Source: Mansonella perstans
Lineage: Eukaryota; Nematoda; Chromadorea; Rhabditida; Onchocercidae
Direction of reading: 5' to 3'
NCBI GenBank assembly: GCA_037074765.1
Contig: JBAMDO010000577.1
Location: 1 to 64,000 of the forward strand
Length of the DNA stretch: 64,000 nt
Part shown: positions 16,971 through 30,484 of the stretch, piece by piece
Layout: each line of letters starts with the position of its first letter
Position numbering within the stretch: position 1 is the first letter of the stretch
Notes under the pieces: generated by a model
The model's input: the letters and a program-made list of their open reading frames with translations, nothing else
What the model was told of the DNA's origin: nothing
Databases searched by the model: none
Position numbers and translations under genes: made by a program

Positions 16971-18156
16971 AAGAATTTGAATATGCTTCTGAAACAGTGA
17001 CAAATTCTGGTGCTGAATTGTTTCTTGCACTCTGGAATTCTTCTGTGATAACGAATGATGAGCGTTTAAGTAATTTCTGATATGATTTCATGAAGACTTT
17101 CATCATATCCAACGATCAGTCGGTAAAGAGCTCGTTATTATTTTTATGATGTCATTTTTTCAGGACTGAATTATTTGTAGCTTAAATGATGGTTTTTTTC
17201 TTCTCTTGTGTAAAAGATTTGATGCATCATTAAATCTCTATTGATAGCGCCGGGTGGAAAGATTCTGGAAGTAGTTTCTGTGTATAGCGAAAGCTTTTGA
17301 TCAAAAGGCGAATGTGCTCTGTGTTTGACCAATTTTTGTCATTTGTTAATGTCTTTCATATGATGCAAATAAAGATAAATAGATTTTGTTGCAAGCTTAA
17401 TCAACTAACAATTTTTTGCTTTCTTAAATGCTTTTTGTAAGGCTAAGCTTTAATTCATGGAACTTTTAGATGGAGATCTGTTGGAATACTTTATTGAAGT
17501 ACCTATTGAAATTTTAGATGAATTGCTAGTAAACACTTATGAATCGCGAAGCTGTACTTTCAGTTTCGTGCTATGATTTCATTGGTGAGATTTTGGGCTG
17601 ATGAAGTGTTACTTTTTATTAAAATTTATTGGTTTTTTCGACAAGCAAGCCTTTTCCATTAAGACTTGAATATGTGGCGTCATACTGCTGAAAGGAATAA
17701 AGATAACTAAATTGAACCAAACAAATCTCAAAGACAGTGTTCAAAAATTTTGTGAAGATTTGACATGCAAAAAAAAGAGAAGGATGAGTAATTTATAAGT
17801 GCAAGACAAGAATTGCTGCAAAGGACTATTGAAATGGTTGAGTCTAGGAATACGAATAAAAATGTATAAAAAGGACTTGATTGTTATTTGGTCTAGTTAT
17901 TAAGGCCTTGCTAAGCATTAAGCTTTGTGAGCTTAGCTAAACTGAATCAAGCAATAGGGTAGTGACTTTTGGTCTTCAATCATTCCATTGCGTGAATATG
18001 GGACAAATGCACCTAGTGTTGAATCTTATAGTGCTCTATCTAACTGCTTCTATTATCGCTAACAGCTAATCGAGCTAATCGAATATTACTACTACTAAGG
18101 CTCCATAGAAGGATAACAAAATCGATTTTAATTTTAAAATTTAAAAACTGGCAAAG
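16971..18156. other. Intergenic CIR1-tetraspanin, with a short possible coding exon
   Basis: No family was recognised. A 39-codon frame starts at ATG 17457 (MELLDGDLLEYFIEVPIEIL) and stops at 17576. Other short open stretches follow in different frames to about 17880. It could be a small unannotated gene, a pseudogene or chance; no consistent splice chain was found. Confidence 0.3.
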
Positions 18157-20328
18157 ATGGTGGAAGGAGGCATTATTCTTGTCAAATATTTGCTTTTTCT
18201 TGCTAACTTCGTTTTATGGGTAAGCTAATAATTCAATACTTTATTTTTTTTCTTAATCTTACCATGCATTCTATTTCTCTTTCATTGTATGATGCATATA
18301 GATTAACTCACAAAAAGTTTTATTGATGTATTAACTTATTTATATATCTAAGTTTGGTTATTAACAAAATTAATTAATGAAGATATCAATAAATAAGAAA
18401 TTCGTTGAGATAAAGTATGGAGGTGAATTTTGATCATTCTTAAACTTTGACTTACATTTAATTAACCCAAAAGGATCGATTTTAGTTTAGTTGCGTTTTT
18501 TCTATCATTTGTTAGCTGATACATAAATCTATGAAAGTGTGGGAATAGCATATTGATTTCTACCTATTTTTAAGGCTTCATTTATGTTCAAATTTAATTC
18601 ATAAATGGCTTTTGCTCCAAAGTTTTGTGAAGAAACGCTGTGTTTTCAAAGAATAGTTTAAAATTCATGAAAAAAATCCTCTAGTAATGAAGATGTATGA
18701 GAATAATTGTATGATGCAATGGTAAATAGAATTAAAATTCATTCACATCAGAATAAATTTAATTTCAAAATTAAATCTAACGGAGATTCGAGAATCAAGG
18801 ATTCCTTCTTTCTATGTTACTAACTTAATGATTTAATGAGATTGATGTGAAACTGGCAGATCAAAAGAGATGCAATCAAAAGGGAGAAGAATCTTTAATT
18901 AATCATCGATTAATTAACTTAAAACTTAAAGAATTAATTTGTAACATTGGATTTAAAAGAATTTGAAAAAATTTTTGAGCAAATTTTTGAATTAATTTCT
19001 CTGATGAACGATGAATTGATAATTTCGCATTTCAGTCAGGTCAATATGCCAAGTCATTAATTTAAAAAACAACAACAACTCCAATGATTTGTTTCATAGA
19101 AAAAATGATTGAAATGGAATTAATTTAGGTTCTTTATATACATTCAATATGTTCAGAAATAGTTTCTTTTATATTTTCGTTAAATTAATTGAATTTCAAA
19201 TCTCCACAAAGCTCTACTGCAGACTTGGATCATTATTAATTGACATTACAATTAATTTATTGATATATTGGAAAATGGACGGTTCAGTTTTAAAGGACCC
19301 GAACTTTTAATAGGAGAGCTTTCATATGATAATTTTAAAAAATAATTCATTGAAATTAAATAAAACATCTTTCAGGAGTATTTTTTGCACTTTATGCGAC
19401 TTGATTTTAGCAACACCAATACTTTATATTGTATTTAGGCAGGTGGCCTTGGTTTAGTAATTGCTGGTACAGTACTACAGTTGAAGTATACCGGTTATCT
19501 GGATGTATTGGGTGATGAAAGATTAGCAACACCAATACTATTGCTTGCTACCGGTGCACTATGCTCCATGTTGAGTTTTTTGGGATGTTGTGGAGCGATT
19601 CGGGAGAATTATTGTTTAACGATGACGTTCGCTATCCTACTAACTCTGGTATTGATCATTGAAACAACTATAGCTATCGCTGCTTATGCATTACAGGAAT
19701 CGTTACAGGTGAACATTTCATAAATTCTTTTTCTTATGTGTCAAATTCATATTTAAATTAGAAATTCACAAAGGAATTCACATCATGTATATCGTTATGA
19801 GAAATAAAAAAGAATTTGAATGTCTTACATTTCTAAAAATTTAGGTCTCCTTATCACACCAGCTAATATTAGGCTTACAAAGGTACAATCACTCAGCAGG
19901 TGTTCGAATGGCATGGGATGAAACACAAAAACAATTTGCATGTTGTGGAGTACAAAATTATACAGACTGGAATGTTCCACCAGATTCATGTTGTATTCAG
20001 GTTTTACCTGATTGTCGACTAAATCGGCATAATTTACAACCTTCAGGTATTTAAATTTCGCCAAAAAATTAACTTCCCAACTTTATAAATTAAAAGAGTT
20101 TTAATAAAAGATGTTGATACTTTCGAGGTAGGCTTATTAAAAGATACCTTTGATGACAAAGGTGTTATTTGAGGTTGCATGGAACGTTTGGAGCATTGGC
20201 TTATGATGAATGCGGCAATGGTTGGAGGAATCAGCGCTGCTGTTGGCTCATTACAGATAATCGGGATTTGCTTTGCTTGCTGCTTGTCCAAATCGATTCT
20301 CAAGGATTTCCATGATTCCTATTATTAA
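18157..20328 (+). CDS. Tetraspanin
   Basis: Four exons: 18157-18219, 19439-19708, 19845-20046, 20174-20328; 229 aa, a usual tetraspanin length. Four hydrophobic helices lie at about residues 10-35, 53-75, 82-106 and 190-215. The large extracellular loop between helices 3 and 4 carries the signature FACCGVQNY (CCG at 144-146), PDSCC (160-161), C168 and C180, that is six cysteines able to form three disulfides. The start MVEGGIILVKYLLFLANFVLW is a typical tetraspanin N-terminus, and juxtamembrane cysteines such as CFACCLSK could be palmitoylated. Tetraspanins organise membrane protein microdomains; which C. elegans tsp gene is the counterpart cannot be told by eye. The first intron is 1.2 kb. 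AATAAA lies at 20459, about 130 bp after the stop. Confidence 0.94.
19407..19539 (+). repeat. 17-bp exon fragment duplicated into the preceding tetraspanin intron
   Basis: TTAGCAACACCAATACT occurs at 19407-19423, within intron 1 and just before the true acceptor, and again at 19523-19539 in coding exon 2. Confidence 0.85.
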
Positions 20329-22900
20329 CTAATGTTAATAGTGCAACACTTTCTTTTTTACCGTTGATTTTTCTTTTAGATCATTGCACTATAAGAAACT
20401 TTCTGCACCATTACAAGTCAATTTATTTGCACATTAAAGCGATTACCGTATTCAGTTGAATAAAAGAAATCCCGATACCTGAATCAGATGTTTTGCTCTC
20501 TTTTTATACGTTATACGTAACTAGCTTGCACATTTGACATTAGAGTTATTTCTAGCTAAAGATGAAATTAAATTACTCAGAATAAATTCAAATTCTCTTT
20601 GTTAGTAAAATAATCAATTTCTGGAAACATTATTTTGGAAAAATAAAATGAAATCTGATCAAAACTACCCAACTTCAATATGATGCATACAGCAAAAATT
20701 GAATGAAAAGCAATTCCAATGAAAATTTTCAGGATTAGCTATCTTTCGGATCAGCAATAAGCAAAGGGAGAATACGGTGATGTTTTTTTTTTAATAAAAA
20801 TTGCTATATTTGTACAGCAAAAAAATGATGTGAACGTGAATGAGTGGATGACATGGAGACTTTTCACAAATTCAAGTAAAAATTGCTGTATAATATAGAA
20901 ATAAAACGTTGGAATAATGAAGTTCCAGTAATCGTTCTAATAATAAAATTCCAGCAATAGTAATATGGAAAACAATAATAAATGGAAGATACCTTGATCA
21001 GAGCTGTGTCATATCAGTCATTTGAAATGAACATACATATTCAGGATGGGCCATCTTTTTTTAACTTGGTGCTTAGTTTTTCGTTTCATTCTTTAATGAC
21101 CTCTTAGGTCAATGCTTTTTTTTTGATGGCTCATCCTGGCATACAGAAAACAAGTGATATAGCATAAAATAATCTTCAAAATAAACCCATTGTTGTAATA
21201 GATAATAACAACGTAAACATGTAAATATTTTTGAATAGCTGAATTTTTTAATTCTAATTTAAAAAAAGAGCTCGAAAAATTAGAACAAGCCAGAAATCTT
21301 CAGGAATTTTCTTTTTGGTACGTAAAATTAATGAATAAGAATTTAATGATTAAATTTTATTAATTTTCAAGTAAAATATTTAATTTCTTATGCTCCTATA
21401 CTGTCATAGCTATTTCATCTATTTTACTGTTTAATTTCATAATTAATGAATAAATCATTTGGTGAATTTCCTCCAAAAAATTAAAATTTGTCAACAATTG
21501 AACTTTTGATTGAAAAAAAAACAGTTTTAATTTATAAAATGTAACTGTACCCTAAAGAAAGATAAATTGACTGGTAAATTTATAAAAGTACTGCCATATA
21601 TTTCGAAGAACTATTTTGGCCAAGAAATTCATTAATACACAAACTTGTACAGCAAATAATACAATTCGTATATAAAGACAATCGATGAAATTGAAAATAT
21701 AATTTACTTTTAGTAGTACAAATTAAAACTTCAAATAAGACATACCAATAATACCGAGAAATATGCATTAATTAAAACATTTATGGTTATTATTATCTCT
21801 TTTAAAAGATTTTCATCAAAATTTTTTGTTGGAAAAATCCATTTTATATTCCATATCAATTTCAAATTTTCTGAAATCAATAATGTGGTATGAGTTGACA
21901 AAATTTTTAGAAATAAGTTTGTATTACCTGAGGGCCATCCTCTATGTGTATCATACGTACCAATTTCTTGGTATTATTATCATGTCTTGGATTAGTTTAT
22001 CATAATTTTTCAAACAAGTCATGCCTTACTTGAAAAATGTGAATACATATCAGCATATTGCAACAAAAGCAATTCCTGTCATCAAAAATAAATTCTGAAG
22101 GAACAGTTATGAGAAAAGCTCAGAAGTCTCTTAAAAAAAGAAAGCTAATTTCTAAAATTCGATTTGTCTTTGAGTATAACTATTTCCACTTGTATAAACA
22201 CTGGTACAATTTCATTCATCTCTTTTTTGCATTAGGATAATTTCATTTGAAAAAAATTAGAAAATTAGCAAGAGAAATTTCTGTCCTATTCCTTTTTTTT
22301 ATTCCTGTTAATTTTTTTCAGTGGAATATTGCTATCCATTGATAATTTATGACTTTGTAATGAAACCAGAAAATTTTTTCCTGAGATTTTTCAAATTTTT
22401 CAAATTTTGTTACTTCTCTGTTTCTCTCAATACTTTTTAATAGCTTTGGAATTGAAAGAGCAAAATAAATGAAACAAAACCACGAACTGACATTTTCAAC
22501 ACAGTTGGTTTGCTCCACTGAATAATTATTCTTCCATCTTCCAGTCTCCTCTTACCATTTCTCCAGTCTAATTCATCTTAATAAAGATTAAAGCTTGTTC
22601 TTCACTGCTTATCTCTATATTAATATCAGTTTGAACTAAATTTTTGTTAAATTTCACTTAAGGAAAGATTCAATGGAAAGATACAAAAAAGTAAGGTAAC
22701 AAATATCAAAATGAAGAAGCGTGGAATTTTTTTCCTACAAATCACATTTCTGAATCATTGTTCTTAAGCATTAAATTAATAATAAGTTGTTAGTAAATTT
22801 CAAAGTGAAATTAATCCTACCAGTGTTTCATACAGAAAGTTAATGCAATGAAATTTCAGAGATAAGTGTATCAGGACAAGAAGAGTTATCTGTCAAATTT
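20329..22900. other. Intergenic between convergent tetraspanin and Frizzled genes
   Basis: Holds the two 3' UTRs and AT-rich DNA. No gene recognised. A nested inverted repeat is at 21042-21139. Confidence 0.5.
21042..21139. repeat. Nested inverted repeat
   Basis: Outer arms CAGGATGGGCCATC (21042-21055) and GATGGCTCATCCTG (21125-21138) match as reverse complements except one base. Inside the loop sits a perfect small palindrome, TGACCTCTTAGGTCA (about 21098-21112). T-runs flank both arms on the loop side. Confidence 0.75.
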
Positions 22901-25900
22901 CTAATGAATAATTGTTGGTACTTGTGATCGGCCATGTACAATCCTGGCATATGCTTGTGAATAACTACTCAGTGTTTTACTACTACATACCCATACAGCA
23001 CACGTTATACCGACCACAAGTTGCATTAAATATTTGAAAAAATAAATCAACAAATCCGGTGGTCTAACATCCGTTTGTTGCAAACACGTATGACGTGGTT
23101 GAGCAAAACCAAAAGCAGCACGATCAGGACGTGTACATCGGATAGCTAACCAATTGGCCAACCAATTTTCCATCATAAATGCTTCGTAGACGATGCATGC
23201 AGCACTAATCATTGTTGGAAGAGTATACATAAAAGCAAATGCTGATATCCGAAGCATTAGTTTCTCCAGTTTCCGGATATTTTGATCGATATCACTATGT
23301 TTGAACTTGATATAACGACGTATCCGAAGCATTGAAATAATGCCGCATCCCAGCAACAATAAACCAAGTGCTATAATTATAAATTAAGGAGGATTTTAAT
23401 TTTGAGATTTTTTAGAGTCACTAGTGATGTGAATTACTACTGTATGGCGAAGAATATTTAATTTATAGATAAACATTTCATTTTAACCCTAAAATAACGT
23501 GAAATAAGATTTTGGCTTAAATTTGTCTGAATTAGAAGATATTAGGGTTCTATCCCAAAACTATCGGTAAAATAATTAATAAGAGAATATGTAAGAATGT
23601 AATTTTAAGGAGCTCAATACCGAAGTTGCAAAATGTGAGTTCCTTTACAATATGCTTTGAAAATTCAAAAAATAAAGAAAAAACTCACCAATGCATACAA
23701 ACATTGGTACAAAGACAAAATTGAAAAGCGCGGATGGTCTCAAATTTCCTACTGAACAAATTCCTGTGAATAGATCACCATCGATAGCATTTGTAACAAG
23801 AATAATAATTGATAGAAATGCCGGGATACCCCAGGCAAGAATATGAAAATATGAAGATAAACTTTCAATTGATTCCTGAGCCCATTTAAGATTTGCTGCC
23901 AGAAACCAAGCTAAACATAATATCACCCACCATACACCACTTGCCACGCTGAAAATATTCGGGAGTTTTGTAAACTTCAAAGTAACATAAGTAGAATTCT
24001 TTGCGCTAAACTTGTTTATCATGCAAATGATTCATAAGCTGCCAAAGTTATTCCGTCCCGGAATGGATCTTTAAATTATTTGGCCTATTAAATATAACAC
24101 ATTATTACTCACTTACAAGGTTTCTGAATGATTTCTTAAAGTAATACATTCGATTGTTCAGTTGTAAACAGCAAGTTAATCTAGCAACTATTAAACATAA
24201 ATTTAAGGCTATAATGAAACTGACCTGAAATAATAGTGTGTGACTGCAATGACAGTACACGAGAAACTGTCGATACCTTGAGAAACAAGTGGACTGTTAC
24301 TGACTGAAATAGCCGAACAGGATATTTTATCCTCTGCAGTCAAACCAATCATGTAAACGAGTGATATAAATAAATAGCATAATGCTAAATAATGAATAGG
24401 TCTAACTGGATACGGAAAACGCGCCAGATCGATCAAGAATGTCAATACTGTGAACAGTGAGCTAGCAAAACATGCTACTGCCCAGGCACCTGAAAAGCTT
24501 AGGCTTTAAAAAAATCTCTAAGTTTTTGAAAAAAACTCAATTTTATTTTTTTCCACAGGTTATGAACAATGATCTGAATTAATTAAGTTCTCCATTAAGT
24601 AAAGATGGATTTACATTCAAATGTCTTTTTGCTTCTCAAAATATGAATTGGTAAGATGAATTTGAAATGCTAATGAAACAAAGCTTCCTGATCTATCAAT
24701 AATTATTTTTTTATGCAAGATTCTAATGACTGTAATACAACTGAAGCAAAAAAAAAAACGTTATAAATTATTGACCCGTCCAAAATCGCAAATATCGTCT
24801 TATTCGAGTATCGAAAAACATCGGTACTAAATTATCAGCAGAACATGGTAATGAGCATTGCTCCAACGTAGTGTTCAAAACTTTCAAAGAGTATCTTGAT
24901 TTGCTAATAACCTAGAAAAATATTAATTTGATCAAAAAATCCAATGAAAAATTACTGTACTCTTATAGCTACTTCACATAGGAAATCATTTTTTTTTGGG
25001 CTAGAAAATTTTTTTTTAAAAAACATATATTTAAACAAATATTAAATACTGAAGAATTAAACTAAACTCGAAATAATGGACTGATATTCTTATTCTATAA
25101 TTCGAGTGATTTAAGGTTATATTATTCCGCATTTTCAACAAAAATCAAAATTAATCAATAACTTTATTTATTTGCAGAATCATCATTACCTGCATGGTAT
25201 GTGGGCATTCAATATCTGTAACCGATGTTTGTGAACGCGAATACGGTTCCTCGGTGCTCATATCTGATTTATTTTCCCCGACGCACATACCTTCTTCAGG
25301 AAAACGCTCACAGGCTAGCAAAGGTGGCCATTTAAAGCCAAATTTGTTCATTAAAGTTTCACAACCATTTTTGGCAGATAAACAGAGATGACGACACGGT
25401 GGTATTGGCCGTTCAAGTACAGTGCAAACAGGTGCATATATGGTACAAAGAAAAAATTTCAAATCTTCGCTACACTTCACCTGAAATATTTTTTAGTTTG
25501 AAAGTTTTCCCAAGAGAAAATTCTCGAACTTAGAAGATTTTCCCCATTATGTAGTTCTCTAAATGTTTCTGTTGGTTTCTGAACCATTATCAAATTTCAC
25601 ATCTTTTCCTACCACTCACTAAGTAGCTATTAATTAATAAAATTTGCATTTTTCATTAAAATTGCATTGAAGAAATTGACCAAATTTTCCTGTTCTATTT
25701 TCAGTAGAAATCAAATTTTGCATTAACAATTACTTGTTAAATTAGTTGCTATAAAAAATTATCAAGGAAATTTTCGAAAGAACTAATTCAAGTTTAATGG
25801 CAAAAAAAGTGTGAGTCAGAAAACTGTAAATGTAAGTGAATGAACTGAACTTTTACAATAATTTTATAATTTACACATTCTTTGAAAACTTCTCAAGCAA

Positions 25901-27559
25901 AATGTTACCTTAACCAAAGGCAAAAATTGATGGATCTCGAGAGATGCGTCTTCTTCTTTGCTATGTCCCAAAATATTCGGAAATAGCGTCATATTATATG
26001 GTATATCTCGGCACATTTGCATTGTTATTGGAACGCATTTATCGTTTGCAGCTGCATTCTGAAAATGCTTCCACTTTATTTGATTATTAATTAAATGAAT
26101 TCTTAAATTTTTGTCTTTCTTCATTACGGTACAATGATAATGAAAAGAAATTCTAGCACAAAGAAATATGCACGAGTTAATAATTAAATTAAAAATTAGT
26201 AAGGTGGAATACTGGAATAAGAAATAATTTATTCCGAAAATATTCAAAGTTCAAAGTGTTTCATTTCTCTAAATTCAAGACTTGCTCGATCTATTGAATT
26301 ATATTGCTACATGAGATGATTCAAATCACACAATTAACATGCTTAGCAATTAACAAAAATTTTTAAGAAGTTTTGCGAGAGTGTAATTAGATGATGGGAA
26401 ATTTATTATTACATATGTTTCAAGTAATTAAATCAACAACAAATTACAACGGAGTAACATCCTATCTGATAAATGTTGTCAATAACAAATAAATTGTCTC
26501 TATTTGCCGGCAACTTTGCTGATGAAATTAATTAGATTAAAAATAATGAACGATAGTTTCATTTCTTTGCAGTGTAATTTGTTCTCAATGAAGTAGAAGA
26601 TTCGTCAATGGAGCAGTAACAAAGTCATTAATTTTAGTCAGCTATTGCAAAAATTTTATGGAAAAAAAAACAATTATGTTCGCTGCTCGTTATTGTACTT
26701 TTTGTGTTCTGTAAAAATTATTCACATCTAATAATTAATGAAAAAAAGAAGTTAGTGCAACAATCAATAGACATAACCATATTATCATCTATCTTTTAAA
26801 TGATCATATCTTTACACGGCAGAATTGATCATCCGATACATGTCAATTTTTCTGTATGTTAATTATAAATTTTTCTTTCTTCAGTAAATTTACTTTCAAC
26901 AATGCAAGGATAAGAAAAAGGAATGAAATTTATAAAATATCACTACTTATGAAGAAATGCTGCAATCTAATTTCAATGTGATTGTTTTTTTTCTTTGACT
27001 AGTTGAAATACTATTAATATAGATCATCAGGTAAGTTAGATTGATTATAAAATTATGAAAATCTTTGCTTTTTGATAATTATGAAAAGCTATATGATTGC
27101 AGGTATTTTTAAATTAAAATACTGAACAAAAGAAGAATAGTTAGTATTATTCAATTCATTTGTTTTATATTTGTAAGTGTAAATTTTATTAGCAAAAAAA
27201 CGGCAATGACATTTTGAGGTTTTTGAAGTAATTATCGGAAGGCACGATTGATTGGTTATTTCTGTTTTTCCATTATGATTAATTATATGATTATAATACT
27301 AATATCAATTGATAATGATTAAAGAACAAAAAAAAAAAAGTGTGTTAAAGAGGATGCATACTGAACTACTGTAAATGATAAATGATAGACAGGATAGAAG
27401 TAAAAAAGAAAATCACGAAAGATATGAAGTTAGAAGCAAATGAAAAAGAAAACGAACCTGATATCCTTCACTTACAATTGCAACATTAGCGTTGACAGGA
27501 TAAAATGATGAAAGGTAAGTTAGAGTGATGGTGATAATAATCATGATTAATCGCATCAT
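22901..27559 (-). CDS. Frizzled-type Wnt receptor, complete
   Basis: Seven exons read leftward: 27458-27559, 25909-26058, 25190-25480, 24776-24911, 24225-24489, 23689-23948, 22901-23370; 557 aa. The start [20 protein letters not shown] begins a signal peptide ending at about residue 24. The cysteine-rich Wnt-binding domain has all ten cysteines (C42, 50, 87, 96, 103, 113, 117, 124, 141, 150), with the family landmarks [20 protein letters not shown] and CRHLC. Seven helices follow, including [20 protein letters not shown] and [15 protein letters not shown]. Wording of the last helix ([15 protein letters not shown]) leans toward the FZD5/8 group (inference). The usual Dishevelled-docking KTxxxW is KTLSSY here (533-538), with Tyr in place of Trp. 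The tail is only about 20 residues. Intron positions differ from those of the plus-strand Frizzled at 91-2162, so the two are old paralogues, not a fresh duplication. Confidence 0.95.
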
Positions 27560-27702
27560 TGATTCTGTTTATTACCGTTTATAGAGCATTCATTACGTTA
27601 TTTTCATAATCATTTTACAACAGCAACAGAATACAACAATGCAGTAATCTTCGTTACATACAAATTATGATCAATCCATTTGTGCTGTAGCTCCGTTCTC
27701 TC

Positions 27703-27722
27703 GTTTTTTTTTTTTTTTTTTC
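27703..27722 (+). repeat. Poly-T run
   Basis: About 20 consecutive T, roughly 145 bp upstream of the Frizzled start codon. Confidence 0.9.
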
Positions 27723-29747
27723 TATCGCATTCCTGAAAAATGGTCATTATCATTTTAACATTTCATTCTTATGGTATATCGTTAATGTTGCAGATATTAT
27801 TGATGTAAATGAATAATACAACAGAAAGCACTCAATCTTTGTTTTCAGAACAATATGCATTATACGTATTCAATAAATGTTGATGTTAAATGGAGGAATT
27901 GACATTAAAATGACACCATTTCAAACATAATTGCAATTCATGCTGCTATATTTACTATGCCATTATTGATATAATAGCAAGTTAAGCTTGTTGTTATTAA
28001 AAATTTTGCCATTTTCGAAGTCTTTTTTGAAAAGAAAAAAAGATAGAAAAAAGAGATAAAAAAATGTTTGAAAAGTAATAAAAGAAACAAATGAGAAGAT
28101 GGCATCGGTTAGCAGCAGAATAACATGAAGAATTGAGAAGAAACTGATGATGAAGGAGCACAATTTATCTATCTATCAATCCCGAGGCGATCCGCCAACC
28201 ATCATTAGAAATTTGTCACTTGAAAGTGCAAAAAGCTTCACTATGTTGATGCAATTCTCTTCACTTATTTGCTCATCAAAAAGATACAATTGTTATTTGT
28301 ATGGAAAGGAAAAGAAACATTTGCTTCTTTAAGTAACTTCAATGAAGTATTCTTAAATGCTACAGTTAGCTCTTCTTCCTTTTGATATTTTCAATGCAGG
28401 AAAGAAAATTGTCACACTGTTATGTTCATGTCCAAGTTTCAAATCTTTCATATGAAAATCTTGGATCAAAGGATTGAAATTACTGAATTATCAGCAGTGG
28501 TAATAATGGTAGTACAAATTACATTCCATAATGGAAACAAGTGCGTACCAATAGTTTAAAGGTACCATCTATAAAGAGCTAATTCAATTATTTATTTTGA
28601 AAATTGAGAAATAACTTGTTAAAAAAATTATTATATATGAAGAATAAAAAAAAAAAAAGATATTAATGCATTCAAACATTCGAATTAAGCAGTTTCGTAA
28701 TGATAACTTGTCGCATAACTATGACAATTTAAACAAATGGTAGACTAAAAATAAAATTTTAATGACACTTTCAAATTTATGCTTCTAATTAATAGAAATA
28801 GTGACAATAACAATTCATTTCCAACACTGATATTCATTACAGATAAATAAGAACAGTACAGTTTAAGATATCAAATCACATATTTCGCATTTCAATATGA
28901 CATGGCTTATTTGTCATCCAAGAGAAATAAAGGAAATTCAATTGAAAAAAAAACTCGTTTAAGCCAACAGTAGTCTTCTACAACTTCAATTTCAAATTCA
29001 AGAAACAAATTCTTTATCAGCCAAGATTATGAATTCTCTTCAGAATATACATCACGTACATCTTCTGAACATACATACACTATCACGTTACGTCTTCTGA
29101 ACACACATATCTTCACTTTTTACGCCACTTATCACATACTATGTGAACAATAAATTATAGCGATTAAATGAACAAAGCGTGGAACCAATCAAATTTCCAT
29201 TATTCAATTTCGTTAAATAACAAAAATTTATATTTTCTATAAATCAATACAAGCCTATCCAGTCCAATATACGAATTGAAACAAATAATAAAATGTAGCG
29301 ATCGGCCAATGTCGCATGAGACTACTTTAAGCAATAACTGCCAGACACTTGACAAGATATTTAAGTGAAAGGAATACTTTATTTCATATAGTTTAAGTCT
29401 TCCAGGAATGAAATTAAGTCAATTGAATATGTTCATTAAAATGAAATATCTGGAAGTAAAATTATTGCAACAAATTATAATCATTAATGAATGAAACAAG
29501 TAAGAAATAAAGCAAAAAAAAAAGAGAAAATAAAGATGAAAATTGGCTGCATTCTCATCTAATTTAAAAAAAAAAATTCGTTTGAACAACAATTTTTATC
29601 AAAAAGATTTTTAAAAAAGTTGCAATGTGGTTGGAATGAAAAGAAATTAACTAAAAGAGATAGAATTATGAGAGATATGAATAACAGCAACAATAGTAGC
29701 ATTCACAATAATAGGCTTTTGTTTGTTGAACCAAAAGAAATGAAACA

Positions 29748-29803
29748 ATCAATCTGATGGACAATGACCTTTTATCAATCTGATGGACAATGAATGACCT
29801 TTT
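29748..29803 (+). repeat. Two-copy tandem duplication
   Basis: A 26-base unit (ATCAATCTGATGGACAATGA followed by CCTTTT) at 29748-29773 is followed immediately by the same unit with four extra bases (ATGA) at 29774-29803. Confidence 0.9.
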
Positions 29804-30160
29804 GAGGCTAACGAAGGCTTTTGTTAAATTTCAATAAGCAAAAATAACAATTCGTCAATTAAAAACAATTAAATTACATTTCATTGAATGGGTCATAAAT
29901 TTTGTTCAATGAGCATTTATTTAAAGGGATGAATGTGTTTGAAAGAGCCAAACAATGAGAGACAAACTATGACATAAATTAAATGTTTCAAAGCCTCCAC
30001 TCTCTGAACGAAATATGCACTACTACCTTCACCTCTTGACCATTCCGCGTCAACCTCTCTCCTCTTTAGGCCATGTCACCCTCTCTTTCCTCCCGCCGTA
30101 TTTTCAACCATTTGCTTGCTGCTGAAAAGTACTGAAAAAGGAGATGAACAATGTAATACC

Positions 30161-30258
30161 ACACACATAGATACACACACATACACACACACACACATAC
30201 ACACACACATACACACACAGACACACACACACAGACACACACACACAGACACACACAT
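30161..30258 (+). repeat. Imperfect (CA)n microsatellite
   Basis: CA repeats broken by TAG, TAC and GAC interruptions. The apparent Cys/Val-rich reading frames on the other strand are only the repeat translated. Confidence 0.95.
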
Positions 30259-30435
30259 ATAAAAACATAAATACAGTCTTGTGATGAAAATGACCTTTAC
30301 CCTTCGATCTTTTCAGCAATGACGAATTGGGTTAAAATGAGAAGAAAGATAATGGAAAAGTGTGAAACAAAAGACTGCGAAGTAGATTCAATTAAACTAT
30401 TCATTTTTTTTTTCATCTACCCTTTCTTTTTAGCA

Positions 30436-30441
<6 letters not shown>

Positions 30442-30482
<41 letters not shown>
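30442..30482 (+). repeat. Pure (CT)n microsatellite
   Basis: About 20 uninterrupted CT units. Confidence 0.95.

Positions 30483-30484
<2 letters not shown>

Noticed and set aside
30066..30319. Cys/Val-rich reading frames on the minus strand
   Set aside because: They are the (CA)n microsatellite translated and have no gene-like context.
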